Assembly: GCA_946620235.1 (NCBI GenBank)
Contig: CAMONC010000007.1
Span: forward strand, 1 to 35,583
Origin: an uncultured Lachnospiraceae bacterium
Lineage (GTDB): Bacteria; Bacillota; Clostridia; Lachnospirales; Lachnospiraceae
Direction of reading: 5' to 3'
Length of the DNA: 35,583 bases
Part shown: one piece after another, positions 27,012 through 35,583 of the stretch
Numbering within the stretch: the first letter of the stretch is position 1
How the letters are laid out: every line of letters starts with the position of its first letter
Notes under the pieces: model-generated
The model's input: only the letters and a program-made list of their open reading frames with translations
Told to the model about the DNA's origin: nothing
The model's database searches: none
Position numbers and translations under genes: made by a program

Positions 27012-28586
27012 ATGAGTAAAGTATTGATCATAGGTGCCGGTCCTGCCGGTCTGACAGCTGCATATGAGCTTCTCAAGGCCGATAAAGGATATGATGTCAC
27101 TGTCCTTGAGGAATCATCCTGCATCGGCGGCATATCGAAGACCGTAGAGTATAAGGGCAACCGCATGGATATGGGCGGTCACAGGTTCTTTTCCAAGATT
27201 CCCGAGGTCAATGCCTGGTGGGACAGCATCCTTCCCGTTCAGGGATCGCCTACATGGGACGATAAGAAGCTCGGACGTGAGATGCCTCTCAAAGCAGGAG
27301 GCCCCGACCCTGAGAAGACCGATCGTGTCATGCTGACCAGACACAGGGTATCCAGGATCCTCTTTGATTCGAAGTTTTATGATTATCCGATATCACTTAA
27401 GCCCGAGACATTCAAGAACTTCGGTTTTGCGACCACGATGAAGGTCGGTTTCTCCTATCTGGCTTCAGCTTTCCACAAGAGACCGGAGGACAATCTCGAG
27501 AATCTCTATATCAATAATTTCGGGAAAAAACTATATGCCATGTTCTTTGAGTACTATACCGAGAATCTGTGGGGCAGGCATCCCAGCGAGATAGATGCCT
27601 CATGGGGCAAGCAGAGGACCAAGGGCCTCTCCATTTTCGGTATCATCAAGGATTATCTCGGCAGACTGTTTAAAGTCAAGAATCGTAAGGTCAATACTTC
27701 TCTCATAGAGGAGTTCAAGTATCCCAAGCTCGGTCCCGGCCAGCTCTGGGAGGTAGCCGCCGATGAAGTACGCAAAATGGGCGGAACCATATTGATGAAC
27801 TCTCAGGTGACGAAGGTTCATAAGAATGCCGATAACCATATGACAGGCCTGACATATGTGGCTGAAGGATCCGAGCATGAGCTGGATGGCGACATCATCA
27901 TCTCATCTATGCCGCTGAAGGATCTCGTTGGCGGCATGAATGATGTTCCTGCTGCTCAGTCGGAAATAGCAGCCGGACTTCCCTACAGAGATTACATGAC
28001 TCTGGGTGTGCTTGTTCCGAAGCTGAATCTCGAGAACAAGACCGACATCAAGACCGTATCGAATATAGTGCCCGACTGCTGGGTATATGTCCAGGAGCGC
28101 AAGGTTAAGCTCGGCAGATTCCAGATCTACAACAACTGGTCACCCTATATGATCAAGGATATCGAGAACACCGTATGGGTCGGCCTGGAATATTTCGTCA
28201 ACGAAGGTGATGAATTCTGGACGATGCCCGACGATAAGTTCTCCGAGTTCGCGGTTAATGAGATGGTAGTGCTCGGTCTGATCGACTCGGCCGATGATGT
28301 GATCGATACTCATGTGGAACGTGTGAAAAAGGCATATCCCGCATACTTCGACACATATGACCGCATAGACGAGCTCGTAGGATATCTGAAAGGCATAGAC
28401 AACCTTTACTGTGTAGGACGTAACGGTCAGCACAGATACAACAATATCGACCACAGTATGTGCACATCATTTGAGGCTGTAAAGAATATCCTCTCCGGTG
28501 TGACCTCCAAGGATAACGTATGGAGTGTTAATACAGAAGAAGAATATCATGAAGAGTCTACAGAACAGTCTGAAGAACTGGATTGA
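27012..28586 (+). CDS. FAD-dependent oxidoreductase, UDP-galactopyranose-mutase-like
   Basis: This 524-residue flavoprotein begins with a Rossmann dinucleotide fold (GAGPAG at 8-13) and a conserved GGHRFFSK block near residues 54-61. A second FAD-contact region lies at the C-terminal end ([19 protein letters not shown]). The pattern matches the amine-oxidase/UGM-like group found in surface polysaccharide loci. UGM itself interconverts UDP-galactopyranose and UDP-galactofuranose, but this protein is longer and the family is diverse, so the reaction is uncertain. AGGAGG at 26994-26999 selects ATG 27012 over an upstream in-frame start at 26982. The end overlaps the next gene by 38 bases. Confidence 0.82.
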   Translation: MSKVLIIGAGPAGLTAAYELLKADKGYDVTVLEESSCIGGISKTVEYKGNRMDMGGHRFFSKIPEVNAWWDSILPVQGSPTWDDKKLGREMPLKAGGPDPEKTDRVMLTRHRVSRILFDSKFYDYPISLKPETFKNFGFATTMKVGFSYLASAFHKRPEDNLENLYINNFGKKLYAMFFEYYTENLWGRHPSEIDASWGKQRTKGLSIFGIIKDYLGRLFKVKNRKVNTSLIEEFKYPKLGPGQLWEVAADEVRKMGGTILMNSQVTKVHKNADNHMTGLTYVAEGSEHELDGDIIISSMPLKDLVGGMNDVPAAQSEIAAGLPYRDYMTLGVLVPKLNLENKTDIKTVSNIVPDCWVYVQERKVKLGRFQIYNNWSPYMIKDIENTVWVGLEYFVNEGDEFWTMPDDKFSEFAVNEMVVLGLIDSADDVIDTHVERVKKAYPAYFDTYDRIDELVGYLKGIDNLYCVGRNGQHRYNNIDHSMCTSFEAVKNILSGVTSKDNVWSVNTEEEYHEESTEQSEELD

Positions 28587-30285
28587 TACAGACAGATCCG
28601 ATTTTATCCGAACCCTTCTGCTATCGGAGGGGTTCGGTTTTTGCTTCTTTTTAAACTTTATATGGGGACACAGCCTGGACAAATGGGATACCGTAGCCGG
28701 CAGGCTGATACCGAGCCTGCTCACCGCTCTTCTGACCGGCAGTTTGATGGCCATAGTGCTGGTGTGCATATGGGCATGGCGCAGGGGGACCGGAACGGTC
28801 TCACCGGCAGTCGTGACTTCGGAGCGAGCGGCTTCGGAAGCACCGGCAGACTCTCAGGTGCGCGAGCGTGCCGTCAGCCTGAAACTGTGGCTTATATCAG
28901 CCGTGCTCATCCTGATCGCATGGATCCCCGTCTGGCTGGCATATTTCCCTGCTGTCATTGCGTATGATGCAGAGGCACAGCTGGGACAGCACATATCGCA
29001 GATGTATACTACTCATCATCCGCTCCTGCATACGCTGATCATGGGCTGGTGCATGGATCTGATGTGGAATGTGGACGGCATCAGGGCCGGCATGGCACTC
29101 TATTCCGTACTTCAGATGATATTCATGGCGGGAGTGCTTGGCTGGGGCATCGCCGAAGCCCACAGATTGGGAGCCGCCGATTGGTTTATGTTTGCATATG
29201 GCGTGTTCTGTGCCTTGTTCCCCGTCCATCCGATACTTGCGATATCCACAACTAAGGATGTGTTTTTCTCGGGACTTGTACTCATATTTGTACTGCTGCT
29301 CCGCCGGTATCTGACCGGGGATTATCCCGAAGATAAACACGGGGCTCTCAAACTGAATGCGAAGATCTGTGTCACGGCTGTATTTATGATACTCTTCAGG
29401 AACAATGCACTGTATGCACTGGTCCTGATGATGATCATGGTGGCTGTACAGAAGATCCCGGCGAAGGTTAAGAAGCCGATCATCCTTACGGTACTTGCGG
29501 GGTGCATTGTCGGAAGCCTGGCAGGCGCAGGTCTGAAAGCCGGCCTGAAAGCCGAATCAGGCAGTCCGAGGGAGGCACTGTCGATACCGATGCAGCAGCT
29601 GGCGCGCGTGTATGCCCGCCACGGAGATGAGATCCCACCCGAGCTGGCCGGTAGACTTGAGATCATGTTAAACGGTGACCGTGAAACGATCTCGGACAGA
29701 TATAACGAGCATCTCGCCGATCCTGTCAAGAAGGAGGTCTCCCTGGATGATCCTGCGGGTTTTGTGAAGACCTGGGTCTCCGTGGGAGTGTCATTCCTCG
29801 GAGAGTATCTGGATGCATGGCTTTGTACGACCAAGGGAGCCTGGCATATATACGATGCTTCGGTTAACCGCATCTACGGTGAGGGCAGAGCGTCCGGATT
29901 CGGGTATCTGTCCACCGACATGCGTACCCTGCCGCCGGGATTCGAGGTGGATCCGTCGAATTATCTGCCGTGGCTGCGGGATCTGTACGAGACTATAGTG
30001 AGTGATAACGCTTTTGAGGAGATCCCTTTCGTCAATATTCTGTTTGCACCGGCAACCTATATATGGATCCTGGTGGCATATGCATATGTGAGCCGTGTAC
30101 GGCGCAACAGAACGGCGATCACGGTGCTGCTCTATCCGCTGGCCATATATCTCACGATCCTGATGGGACCGGCGATCCTGGTCAGATATATGTATCCATT
30201 TATTCTGCTGGTGATACTTCCGATGATACCGGCTGCACGGGTGTTACCCACTGCAGAGAATGTCGTGGAGCCCGGGCCGGCGTGA
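28549..30285 (+). CDS. Multi-spanning membrane protein, DUF6020-like
   Basis: This 578-residue protein has about a dozen hydrophobic segments and an outward loop with [17 protein letters not shown] and [12 protein letters not shown]. These features recall DUF6020 membrane proteins, which resemble GT-C glycosyltransferases in layout. The assignment is from memory of the family pattern and no catalytic residue is proven. A soluble loop follows in the C-terminal half (about residues 335-480). ATG 28549 lies inside the end of the flavoprotein gene behind GAAGAAG; GTG 28525 is an alternative. The overlap suggests translation coupled to the flavoprotein gene. Confidence 0.7.
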   Translation: MKSLQNSLKNWIDTDRSDFIRTLLLSEGFGFCFFLNFIWGHSLDKWDTVAGRLIPSLLTALLTGSLMAIVLVCIWAWRRGTGTVSPAVVTSERAASEAPADSQVRERAVSLKLWLISAVLILIAWIPVWLAYFPAVIAYDAEAQLGQHISQMYTTHHPLLHTLIMGWCMDLMWNVDGIRAGMALYSVLQMIFMAGVLGWGIAEAHRLGAADWFMFAYGVFCALFPVHPILAISTTKDVFFSGLVLIFVLLLRRYLTGDYPEDKHGALKLNAKICVTAVFMILFRNNALYALVLMMIMVAVQKIPAKVKKPIILTVLAGCIVGSLAGAGLKAGLKAESGSPREALSIPMQQLARVYARHGDEIPPELAGRLEIMLNGDRETISDRYNEHLADPVKKEVSLDDPAGFVKTWVSVGVSFLGEYLDAWLCTTKGAWHIYDASVNRIYGEGRASGFGYLSTDMRTLPPGFEVDPSNYLPWLRDLYETIVSDNAFEEIPFVNILFAPATYIWILVAYAYVSRVRRNRTAITVLLYPLAIYLTILMGPAILVRYMYPFILLVILPMIPAARVLPTAENVVEPGPA

Positions 30286-30304
30286 GAGTTATAACGTTAC
30301 GGAT

Positions 30305-31393
30305 ATGATCATTTTTCAGATAGTAATGTCCATATTGATCCTTGTGGCAGTACCTGTATGTATGGGGCTCACGGTTGTGAGCGGCTTAAAGTGCAGGACG
30401 TGGCCTCTTGCGCTTACATACGGGTATCTGGTCATGATGACGAGTTTCGAGCTTGTGACCGTGCCGGTGCTTTTGCTTACGGATTATAATAATTTCCGCT
30501 ATGTGATGTGGATATATACCCCTCTGATGCTGATCCTGTCAGCCGCCGGAGTGATCCGTGCCTGCAGGACCGGATGTATCGGTGAGGCGAATGACCGTCT
30601 GAAGGACGAGTTGAGTGACATCTTTCATGACAGGGAGCAGCTCATAGTCTGGTCTGTTGCGGTCGTGATACTGATCGTGACTCTGGTACTGGTGTCGGTC
30701 AGAGTCATATTTGACGGAGATGATGCTTATTATGTGGCTCAATCGCTTATAGCACAGCAAAAAGGTGCGATGTATTCGTCTAATCCCTATACGGGACGTG
30801 CGACGACGATAGATATGAGGCATGCTCTGGCGGTTTTCACCATGTGGATCTCGTATGTGGGGAAAATAACCGGCATACATACGACTGTGTTGTGCCACAG
30901 TGTACTTCCTCTTGTGTTTATCCCACTGACCATTGTCATATACGGCCAGACAGGGGCCAGACTGCTTAAGGGCAAAATGGTGATGTGGGGTTATTTTGTG
31001 ATCTTTACGGAAGTTTTCATTCTTTTCGGACGTGTTTCCATGTATACCCCCGAGGCATTTCTTCTCGCAAGGACATGGCAGGGCAAGGCTGTAGCAGCCA
31101 ATATTCTGCTCCCGACGCTGATCCTTACGTATATGATCATGTCCGACAGGCTGCTGTCAGATGATGACGGCGGATTCGTGATATGGCTTCCCATGCTTCT
31201 GGTCAATGCGTCTGCGGGCATATTCAGTTCGCTGGCTGTAGTATTGGTATGCGTGATGACAGGTGCCGGAGGTTTGGTCATATCGATCATGAGACGTAGG
31301 ATCAGGCCGCTTATATCTGCCTGTCTGTGCTGCATTCCGGGGCTTATATATATGATCTTGTATCTGTACTATACCTATTTCGGGTGGAGATAG
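30305..31393 (+). CDS. DUF6077-like membrane protein, N-terminal part (probably split gene)
   Basis: This 362-residue ORF encodes about ten hydrophobic helices with DGDDAYYV near residue 137 and LARTWQGKAVAANI further on, both hallmarks I associate with DUF6077. Such proteins run to about 600 residues or more, with a second membrane and soluble part that is missing here. That second part appears in the next ORF in another frame. The frame of the next ORF is open from 31356, so a one-base change between 31356 and 31393, for example in GGG at 31382-31384, would join the two. ATG 30305 has only a weak binding site (ACGG). Confidence 0.65.
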   Translation: MIIFQIVMSILILVAVPVCMGLTVVSGLKCRTWPLALTYGYLVMMTSFELVTVPVLLLTDYNNFRYVMWIYTPLMLILSAAGVIRACRTGCIGEANDRLKDELSDIFHDREQLIVWSVAVVILIVTLVLVSVRVIFDGDDAYYVAQSLIAQQKGAMYSSNPYTGRATTIDMRHALAVFTMWISYVGKITGIHTTVLCHSVLPLVFIPLTIVIYGQTGARLLKGKMVMWGYFVIFTEVFILFGRVSMYTPEAFLLARTWQGKAVAANILLPTLILTYMIMSDRLLSDDDGGFVIWLPMLLVNASAGIFSSLAVVLVCVMTGAGGLVISIMRRRIRPLISACLCCIPGLIYMILYLYYTYFGWR

Positions 31394-31442
31394 ACAGGCT
31401 TCCCGGTGTCGGGAGACATATGGCAGTGATGCCGATAGAGCT

Positions 31443-32261
31443 ATGGTAGATAATATCAAGGATGTATTCAGAGTCATATGGCAGTATCGGGGTTCGGGCT
31501 TTTTGCTCGTGCTTTATCTCGTTGCGCTCGTCTATCTGTTCATTACGGAAAAGGATAAGCGCAACAGATTCCTGGTGTGCTATCTGCCGCTGACACTGCT
31601 CCTCATATACATAAGCCCGGTGTATTACCGGATATATGTGCTCGGAATAGATGCCGTGGGGACATATTACCGCAATCTGTGGATGATCCCGATAGCCGTG
31701 ACCGTGGTATATGCAGGCTGTAAGGCGATAATCGCACACAGACGCATAGGAGCCGTGATAGTCTGCGCGGCACTGGTACTGTGCGGCAGATTCACCTATA
31801 CCGCTGTTGAGTCTGTCCGTGCGGAAAATGCCTATCATATACCGCAATATGTGTGTGATCTCTGCGACATGATGACGCAGGATATAGACGGTGTCGAGGT
31901 TTATGCGTGTGTACCCCTTGAGATGCTGTTCTACGCGCGTCAATATGACTCGGGCCTGTGCCTGATCTACGGCCGTGAAGCCGTTGAGCCGGTCTGGGGC
32001 TATTACGATCCGTGTTATGAAGCTTACGAGCTGGCGGAGACTCTGGACTGGGACGAGGTACTTGAACTAACCAGATCTCCCGAGAGGGGCATAGGAGTCG
32101 TAACCTACTTCGTGGTACCCGAAGGTCGTGCCATGGATTCCGATCCGACGACGCATGGTCTGACAGAGATTTCGAAGAATAACGGCTATATTTTATACAA
32201 GGACGAGGTTGCCGCCGAACATGTCCGAGAAGTACTCAAGGGCACCCTCTATATGGAATAG
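31443..32261 (+). CDS. DUF6077-like membrane protein, C-terminal part (probably split gene)
   Basis: This 272-residue ORF has four or five hydrophobic helices in residues 18-115, with SPVYYRIYVLGIDAVGTYYRNLW, followed by a soluble C-terminal domain with LEMLFYARQYDSGLCLIYGRE. It resembles the second half of long DUF6077-type proteins rather than a stand-alone protein. The ATG has a poor binding site, and the coding frame continues upstream without a stop to 31356. It is therefore probably the second fragment of one gene, through either sequencing error, real frameshift or a natural split. The MBOAT gene begins three bases after its stop. Confidence 0.6.
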   Translation: MVDNIKDVFRVIWQYRGSGFLLVLYLVALVYLFITEKDKRNRFLVCYLPLTLLLIYISPVYYRIYVLGIDAVGTYYRNLWMIPIAVTVVYAGCKAIIAHRRIGAVIVCAALVLCGRFTYTAVESVRAENAYHIPQYVCDLCDMMTQDIDGVEVYACVPLEMLFYARQYDSGLCLIYGREAVEPVWGYYDPCYEAYELAETLDWDEVLELTRSPERGIGVVTYFVVPEGRAMDSDPTTHGLTEISKNNGYILYKDEVAAEHVREVLKGTLYME

Positions 32262-32264
32262 CAT

Positions 32265-33827
32265 ATGTTGTTTAATTCATACATCTTCATATTCCTGTTT
32301 TTCCCCCTGTGTATAACCGGTTTTTATCTTCTGGCCGGACATGATCGCGATGTGCTTGCCCGAATCTGGCTGATCGGGTTTTCCCTTTGGTTTTACGGGT
32401 TTTTCAGCCCTGCCTACCTGATCATTATGGTCGTTTCCATTCTGCTAAATTATCTTTTAACCCAATGCATGTATCAGCGCGGCCCCAAAAACGAAAAAAA
32501 GGCCATATTAATCGCAGGCGTTATTATAAACCTCGGTCTCCTCGGATATTTCAAATATCTGGACTTTGCGATATCAAATCTTAATTTTATTTTTGGGACT
32601 AATATACCATTAAAAGAAATATTGCTTCCGCTCGGCATAAGTTTCTTCACATTCCAGCAGATAGGTTTCCTGGCAGATACTTACAGAGGCGAAGCGGAGC
32701 GGGTCGGCTTCATTGACTATGCGTTGTTTGTTTCGTTTTTCCCTCAGCTGGTGGCCGGACCTATAGTCACCCAGGCGGAGATGCTTCCGCAGTTTAAGAC
32801 CATCAGAGGCCGTAAGCCCGAAGCAGAGAAGATAGCCCGCGGACTGTCACTGTTTATACTCGGATTATCCAAGAAAGTGCTCATAGCCGATTCACTGGGA
32901 CGTGCCGTGGACGCGGGATATGACATGATACCGCAGTTGGGCGGTCTGGACAGCTTTCTTGTCATGCTGTGGTATGCGCTGCAGCTTTATTTTGATTTCA
33001 GCGGATACTGTGATATGGCTCGCGGACTGGCGGGAATGCTGGGCTTCGAGCTTCCCGTGAACTTCGATTCGCCCTATCAGGCAGATGATATAACCGATTT
33101 CTGGCACAGATGGCACAGAACTCTGACCAGATTTTTTACAGGATATGTATATATACCTCTGGGCGGAAGCAGGCGTGGCGAGGTTCGGACCATAGTAAAT
33201 ATATTGACAGTGTACCTCTTAAGCGGTCTGTGGCATGGTGCCGGATGGAACTATATACTCTGGGGAGCCTTGCACGGGGTGGCATATTCGATAGTCAGGA
33301 CAGTTCAGAGGCATATGCACAGTTGTGGTGATTCTGCCCGGACCGCTGATGATGACGGAGCCGGACATCCCGTGATAAATCCCGGATCGACCGCGTTGAG
33401 GAGTGTCGGCAGGATCGCTTGCCGTGCAGCCGGCAGGATCGTAACCTTTTTATATGTGAGTTTCGCATGGATATATTTTCGGGCGGACAGCATATCTCAG
33501 GGGACTGAGCTCATACGGAGGATGTTCAGCGGAACCTGGAGAAGTGTGAACTACACCCTGGCCGATAAGTTCGTTGAGATTGATGAGCTGTGGTATATCG
33601 TGAAGTTCTCCGGCCTGCCGGGGATCAATTTCCCGCTGGCCCACAATCTGGTCATGATCGCAGTTACGATCGCAGCTCTGGTCACAGTGTCTGTCGTGCC
33701 GAATGCGGATAAGTGTGTGCAGAAGATGAAACCGGGTATCGTGAATGCCGTTCTTCTCGGTGTTCTCGGCCTGTGGTGTGTACTGTCATTGTCGGAGGTC
33801 AGCACCTTCCTGTATTTCAATTTCTAA
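32265..33827 (+). CDS. MBOAT O-acyltransferase, second copy
   Basis: This 520-residue protein is a paralog of the MBOAT at 23088. It opens MLFNSYIFIFLFFP, shares INLGLLGYFKY and ALFVSFFPQLVAGPI, and has catalytic H324 in SGLWHGA. An insert of Asp, Gly and Pro residues near 350-380 is not in the first copy. The first 400 bases look more AT-rich than their surroundings. It would transfer acyl groups to its neighbour for O-acylation of a surface polymer. It begins three bases after the preceding stop without a clear binding site. Confidence 0.9.
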   Translation: MLFNSYIFIFLFFPLCITGFYLLAGHDRDVLARIWLIGFSLWFYGFFSPAYLIIMVVSILLNYLLTQCMYQRGPKNEKKAILIAGVIINLGLLGYFKYLDFAISNLNFIFGTNIPLKEILLPLGISFFTFQQIGFLADTYRGEAERVGFIDYALFVSFFPQLVAGPIVTQAEMLPQFKTIRGRKPEAEKIARGLSLFILGLSKKVLIADSLGRAVDAGYDMIPQLGGLDSFLVMLWYALQLYFDFSGYCDMARGLAGMLGFELPVNFDSPYQADDITDFWHRWHRTLTRFFTGYVYIPLGGSRRGEVRTIVNILTVYLLSGLWHGAGWNYILWGALHGVAYSIVRTVQRHMHSCGDSARTADDDGAGHPVINPGSTALRSVGRIACRAAGRIVTFLYVSFAWIYFRADSISQGTELIRRMFSGTWRSVNYTLADKFVEIDELWYIVKFSGLPGINFPLAHNLVMIAVTIAALVTVSVVPNADKCVQKMKPGIVNAVLLGVLGLWCVLSLSEVSTFLYFNF

Positions 33828-33832
33828 TTCCA

Positions 33833-34915
33833 ATGGACGTAAAAGTTAAATCAGGATTCAAAAAATATATAATAATTCTTCTTTCGATCGGGGCAGCGCT
33901 GGCGTTGATATGTGCCGCTTCCGTGGTTGTCGTGGATCCCTTTTTCCATTACCATGCTCCGCTCAAAGGGTTTCCCTATGAGATAGACAATCAGCTCTCC
34001 CAGAATCCCGGTATGGCCGCACATATGGACTATGATTCGGTGATCCTCGGCTCATCCATGACGGTAAACTTCGATACGCACGATTTCGAGGAACAGCTGG
34101 GCCTGAATACCATTAAACTGCCGTACTCCGGTGCATATCCGAGAGACATATCCAATATCATGAAGGTCATATTCGAGGCACATCCGGATACGGATACCGT
34201 ATTCCTGGGCATAGACGTGATCAATTACTCATCCGATGCGGACCAGATCAAGTTCCCTTTGCCTGAATACCTGTATGATGACAGCTATGTGAATGATATC
34301 AGTTATGTACTGAACAAGGATGTCGTGCTCAATTACGTGATCAAGCCCATTATTTCTCCGGATCCGACGGACCTGGCGACCGTGTATCACAGCTGGTGGA
34401 CCGATGAATACTACAACATCAACTATGTGATGCCCAACTATATGGCCGATTATGAGGAAATGATCCCCCGCCCCGCGGAGCTTCCCAGGGACTACTTTGA
34501 GGAGCAGATTTGTGTTAATATGAAAGAAAATATACTTCCGTATATAGAGGCACATCCCGATACCCGTTTTGTGATATTTTACCCGCCGTACAGCATCCTG
34601 TTCTGGAACGACTGCATCAATCAGAACAAGGTCGAGGCCACGCTTCACGAATATGAGGTGATATCGCAGATGCTGCTTGAATATGATAATTGCGAGATAT
34701 TCTTTTTCGCAGACGAAGAGGATATCATAACCGACCTGAACAACTATGCGGATTATACGCACTATCATCCGAGATATAACTCCCTGATGGTGCGATATTT
34801 CGCCGACGGTACCGACCGGGTGAGCGGTCCTGAGGATCTCGAAGCGCATATCAGCCATATGAGGGAGATTGCCGAAGGATTCGACTATGATGAGCTTCTG
34901 GACCGGTACCGGTAG
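33833..34915 (+). CDS. SGNH-type O-acyl transfer partner, second copy
   Basis: This 360-residue protein has one N-terminal membrane helix (residues 12-34) and an external domain with GxS at G73-S75 (ILGSSMT) and DxxH at D306/H309 (DYTHYHPRY). The two motifs match the likely catalytic residues of SGNH acyl transfer proteins. It starts five bases after the second MBOAT gene, so the MBOAT-SGNH order of the first pair is repeated. The sequence differs from the first SGNH protein outside these motifs, suggesting different targets. ATG 33833 lacks a binding site; the open frame upstream (to 33713) lies inside the MBOAT gene and is ignored. Confidence 0.75.
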   Translation: MDVKVKSGFKKYIIILLSIGAALALICAASVVVVDPFFHYHAPLKGFPYEIDNQLSQNPGMAAHMDYDSVILGSSMTVNFDTHDFEEQLGLNTIKLPYSGAYPRDISNIMKVIFEAHPDTDTVFLGIDVINYSSDADQIKFPLPEYLYDDSYVNDISYVLNKDVVLNYVIKPIISPDPTDLATVYHSWWTDEYYNINYVMPNYMADYEEMIPRPAELPRDYFEEQICVNMKENILPYIEAHPDTRFVIFYPPYSILFWNDCINQNKVEATLHEYEVISQMLLEYDNCEIFFFADEEDIITDLNNYADYTHYHPRYNSLMVRYFADGTDRVSGPEDLEAHISHMREIAEGFDYDELLDRYR

Positions 34916-34920
34916 ATGAA

Positions 34921-34952
34921 GCCGGCAGCATGCTGATGACTGTAGCCGGCAG
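34921..34952 (+). repeat. Two GCCGGCAG copies in a 60-base gap
   Basis: GCCGGCAG occurs at 34921-34928 and 34945-34952. Since GCCGGC is its own complement, the copies can pair as a 6-base stem around a loop containing AGCATGCT. No T run follows, so it is at most a weak terminator after the surface locus. Confidence 0.35.
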
Positions 34953-34975
34953 ACAAACAGTGACGGAGGAATCGA

Positions 34976-35583
34976 GTGGCCGGTATAGACAGGATAAACG
35001 GAACCACTCCGTATGATAAAAATACCATCAGCCGCAGAGTGCAGGACGCTGATGCGAGCAAGGATGACAGCGGATTCAGACTCCTGTCGGACGAAGCCGA
35101 GGGTGTGATATATGAGCCCGGCAAAGCTCCGTCCGAGGAAACCAAGACTATTGCCCAGATACGGGAGGAGATAGCCCGTGAGGAGAAAGAAGCCGCGCGG
35201 GCCAATCTGCACAGCAGATTTGACGGGCCCGGTGTAGCTGTGGAGTTGTCCACGGACGGTGTTCAGCTGCATGAGAAACCTGCGGAGCAGTCCATAACCG
35301 ATATTTTCAGGGATACCTGGCGCTCCATCGTCAATTTCTTCCTGTCTATATGGAACGGAGGAAACGAGGAAGCCGAGAAGGGAGCCGGAACCGAAGCATC
35401 CGGAGCCGGAACCGCAGCACCGGGGGCCGAAGCCACGGAATCCACGGAAAGCGCGCAGACCGCCGGCATCGACGCAAGCACCACGGAATCCATCCGAACA
35501 GCTGCGGATACCGCCGGAGGCATGACGGCTGCCGGTGCAAGGAGCTCTTCCGCGAACCGAATGGACGACGTCAGCGCTTTTCT
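34976..35583 (+). CDS. Hypothetical protein with heptad-like repeats (partial, cut by window end)
   Basis: A GTG start at 34976 follows GGAGGA at ideal spacing, and the frame stays open to the window end (202 codons). The visible part has no signal peptide. It is charged and polar, with a Glu/Arg/Ala-rich stretch near residues 65-80 (REEIAREEKEAARANL) that could be helical. A hydrophobic patch, DIFRDTWRSIVNFFLSIWNG, follows near 110-130, and then a low-complexity Gly/Ala/Thr/Glu region. Three degenerate 7-residue units, GAGTEAS, GAGTAAP and GAEATES, lie at 136-156. I do not recognise the family. Confidence 0.7.
   Translation, partial: MAGIDRINGTTPYDKNTISRRVQDADASKDDSGFRLLSDEAEGVIYEPGKAPSEETKTIAQIREEIAREEKEAARANLHSRFDGPGVAVELSTDGVQLHEKPAEQSITDIFRDTWRSIVNFFLSIWNGGNEEAEKGAGTEASGAGTAAPGAEATESTESAQTAGIDASTTESIRTAADTAGGMTAAGARSSSANRMDDVSAF

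Noticed and set aside
34921-34952. Rho-independent terminator after the surface locus
   Set aside because: The GCCGGC pairing has no following T run, so it is only listed as a repeat.
34229-35272. Reverse-strand ORF of 347 codons spanning the end of the second SGNH gene and the next gene
   Set aside because: It crosses two well-supported sense genes and the gap between them, with no domain or binding site.
1-35583. tRNA, rRNA, CRISPR array, insertion sequence or prophage
   Set aside because: No gap is large enough for rRNA, no repeat-spacer pattern appears, and no transposase, integrase or inverted terminal repeats are seen.

Overview
The window reads as chromosomal DNA from a Gram-positive, anaerobic member of the Clostridia, most likely Lachnospiraceae-like. 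The support is AGGAGG-type ribosome binding sites, two Gram-positive style lipoproteins, a class 1B (PyrD/PyrK) dihydroorotate dehydrogenase, a radical SAM/SPASM enzyme, and membrane proteins resembling DUF6020 and DUF6077 that I associate with Clostridia. This placement is inference; no rRNA or tRNA is present to settle it. All genes I accept (22 complete or terminal ORFs plus a short tail at the left edge) lie on the + strand. Gaps are small, the largest being 147 bases, so no stretch over 300 bases lacks a gene.

Left part (1-9342): the tail of an unidentified gene; a CDF metal exporter with an Mn-type NDDD metal site; a fused Gfo/Idh/MocA dehydrogenase and aldo/keto reductase; and, behind a good extended -10 promoter, a DUF3298-type lipoprotein whose stop overlaps the GTG start assigned to secA. 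The SecA is unusual: it lacks the C-terminal zinc-binding motif and has a tail of about 145 residues rich in Ala and Pro. A membrane-anchored alpha/beta hydrolase follows.

Middle part (9422-23083): housekeeping and metabolic genes, namely a type 2 isoleucyl-tRNA synthetase, glycogen phosphorylase, and an aconitase-superfamily hydratase. The hydratase overlaps by four bases a GH9-like lipoprotein that has lost the two catalytic aspartates. A PlsC acyltransferase and pyrC-pyrK-pyrD come next.

Right part (23088-34915): a tightly packed cell-surface glycan or lipid modification locus that begins one base after the pyrD stop. It has two MBOAT/SGNH pairs, the standard two-part O-acylation machine. 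Between them lie a radical SAM/SPASM protein, a flavoprotein like UDP-galactopyranose mutase, a multi-spanning DUF6020-like protein, and a DUF6077-like membrane protein that appears split into two ORFs by a one-base frame change. The window closes inside a hypothetical protein with a short degenerate heptad repeat.

The strongest candidate for an undescribed system is the 23088-34915 locus. The MBOAT proteins would move acyl groups across the membrane and the SGNH partners would place them on a surface glycan. The radical SAM and flavin enzymes would act on a sugar or lipid precursor, and the DUF6020/DUF6077 proteins could be GT-C-like glycosyltransferases. The substrate cannot be read from the sequence.
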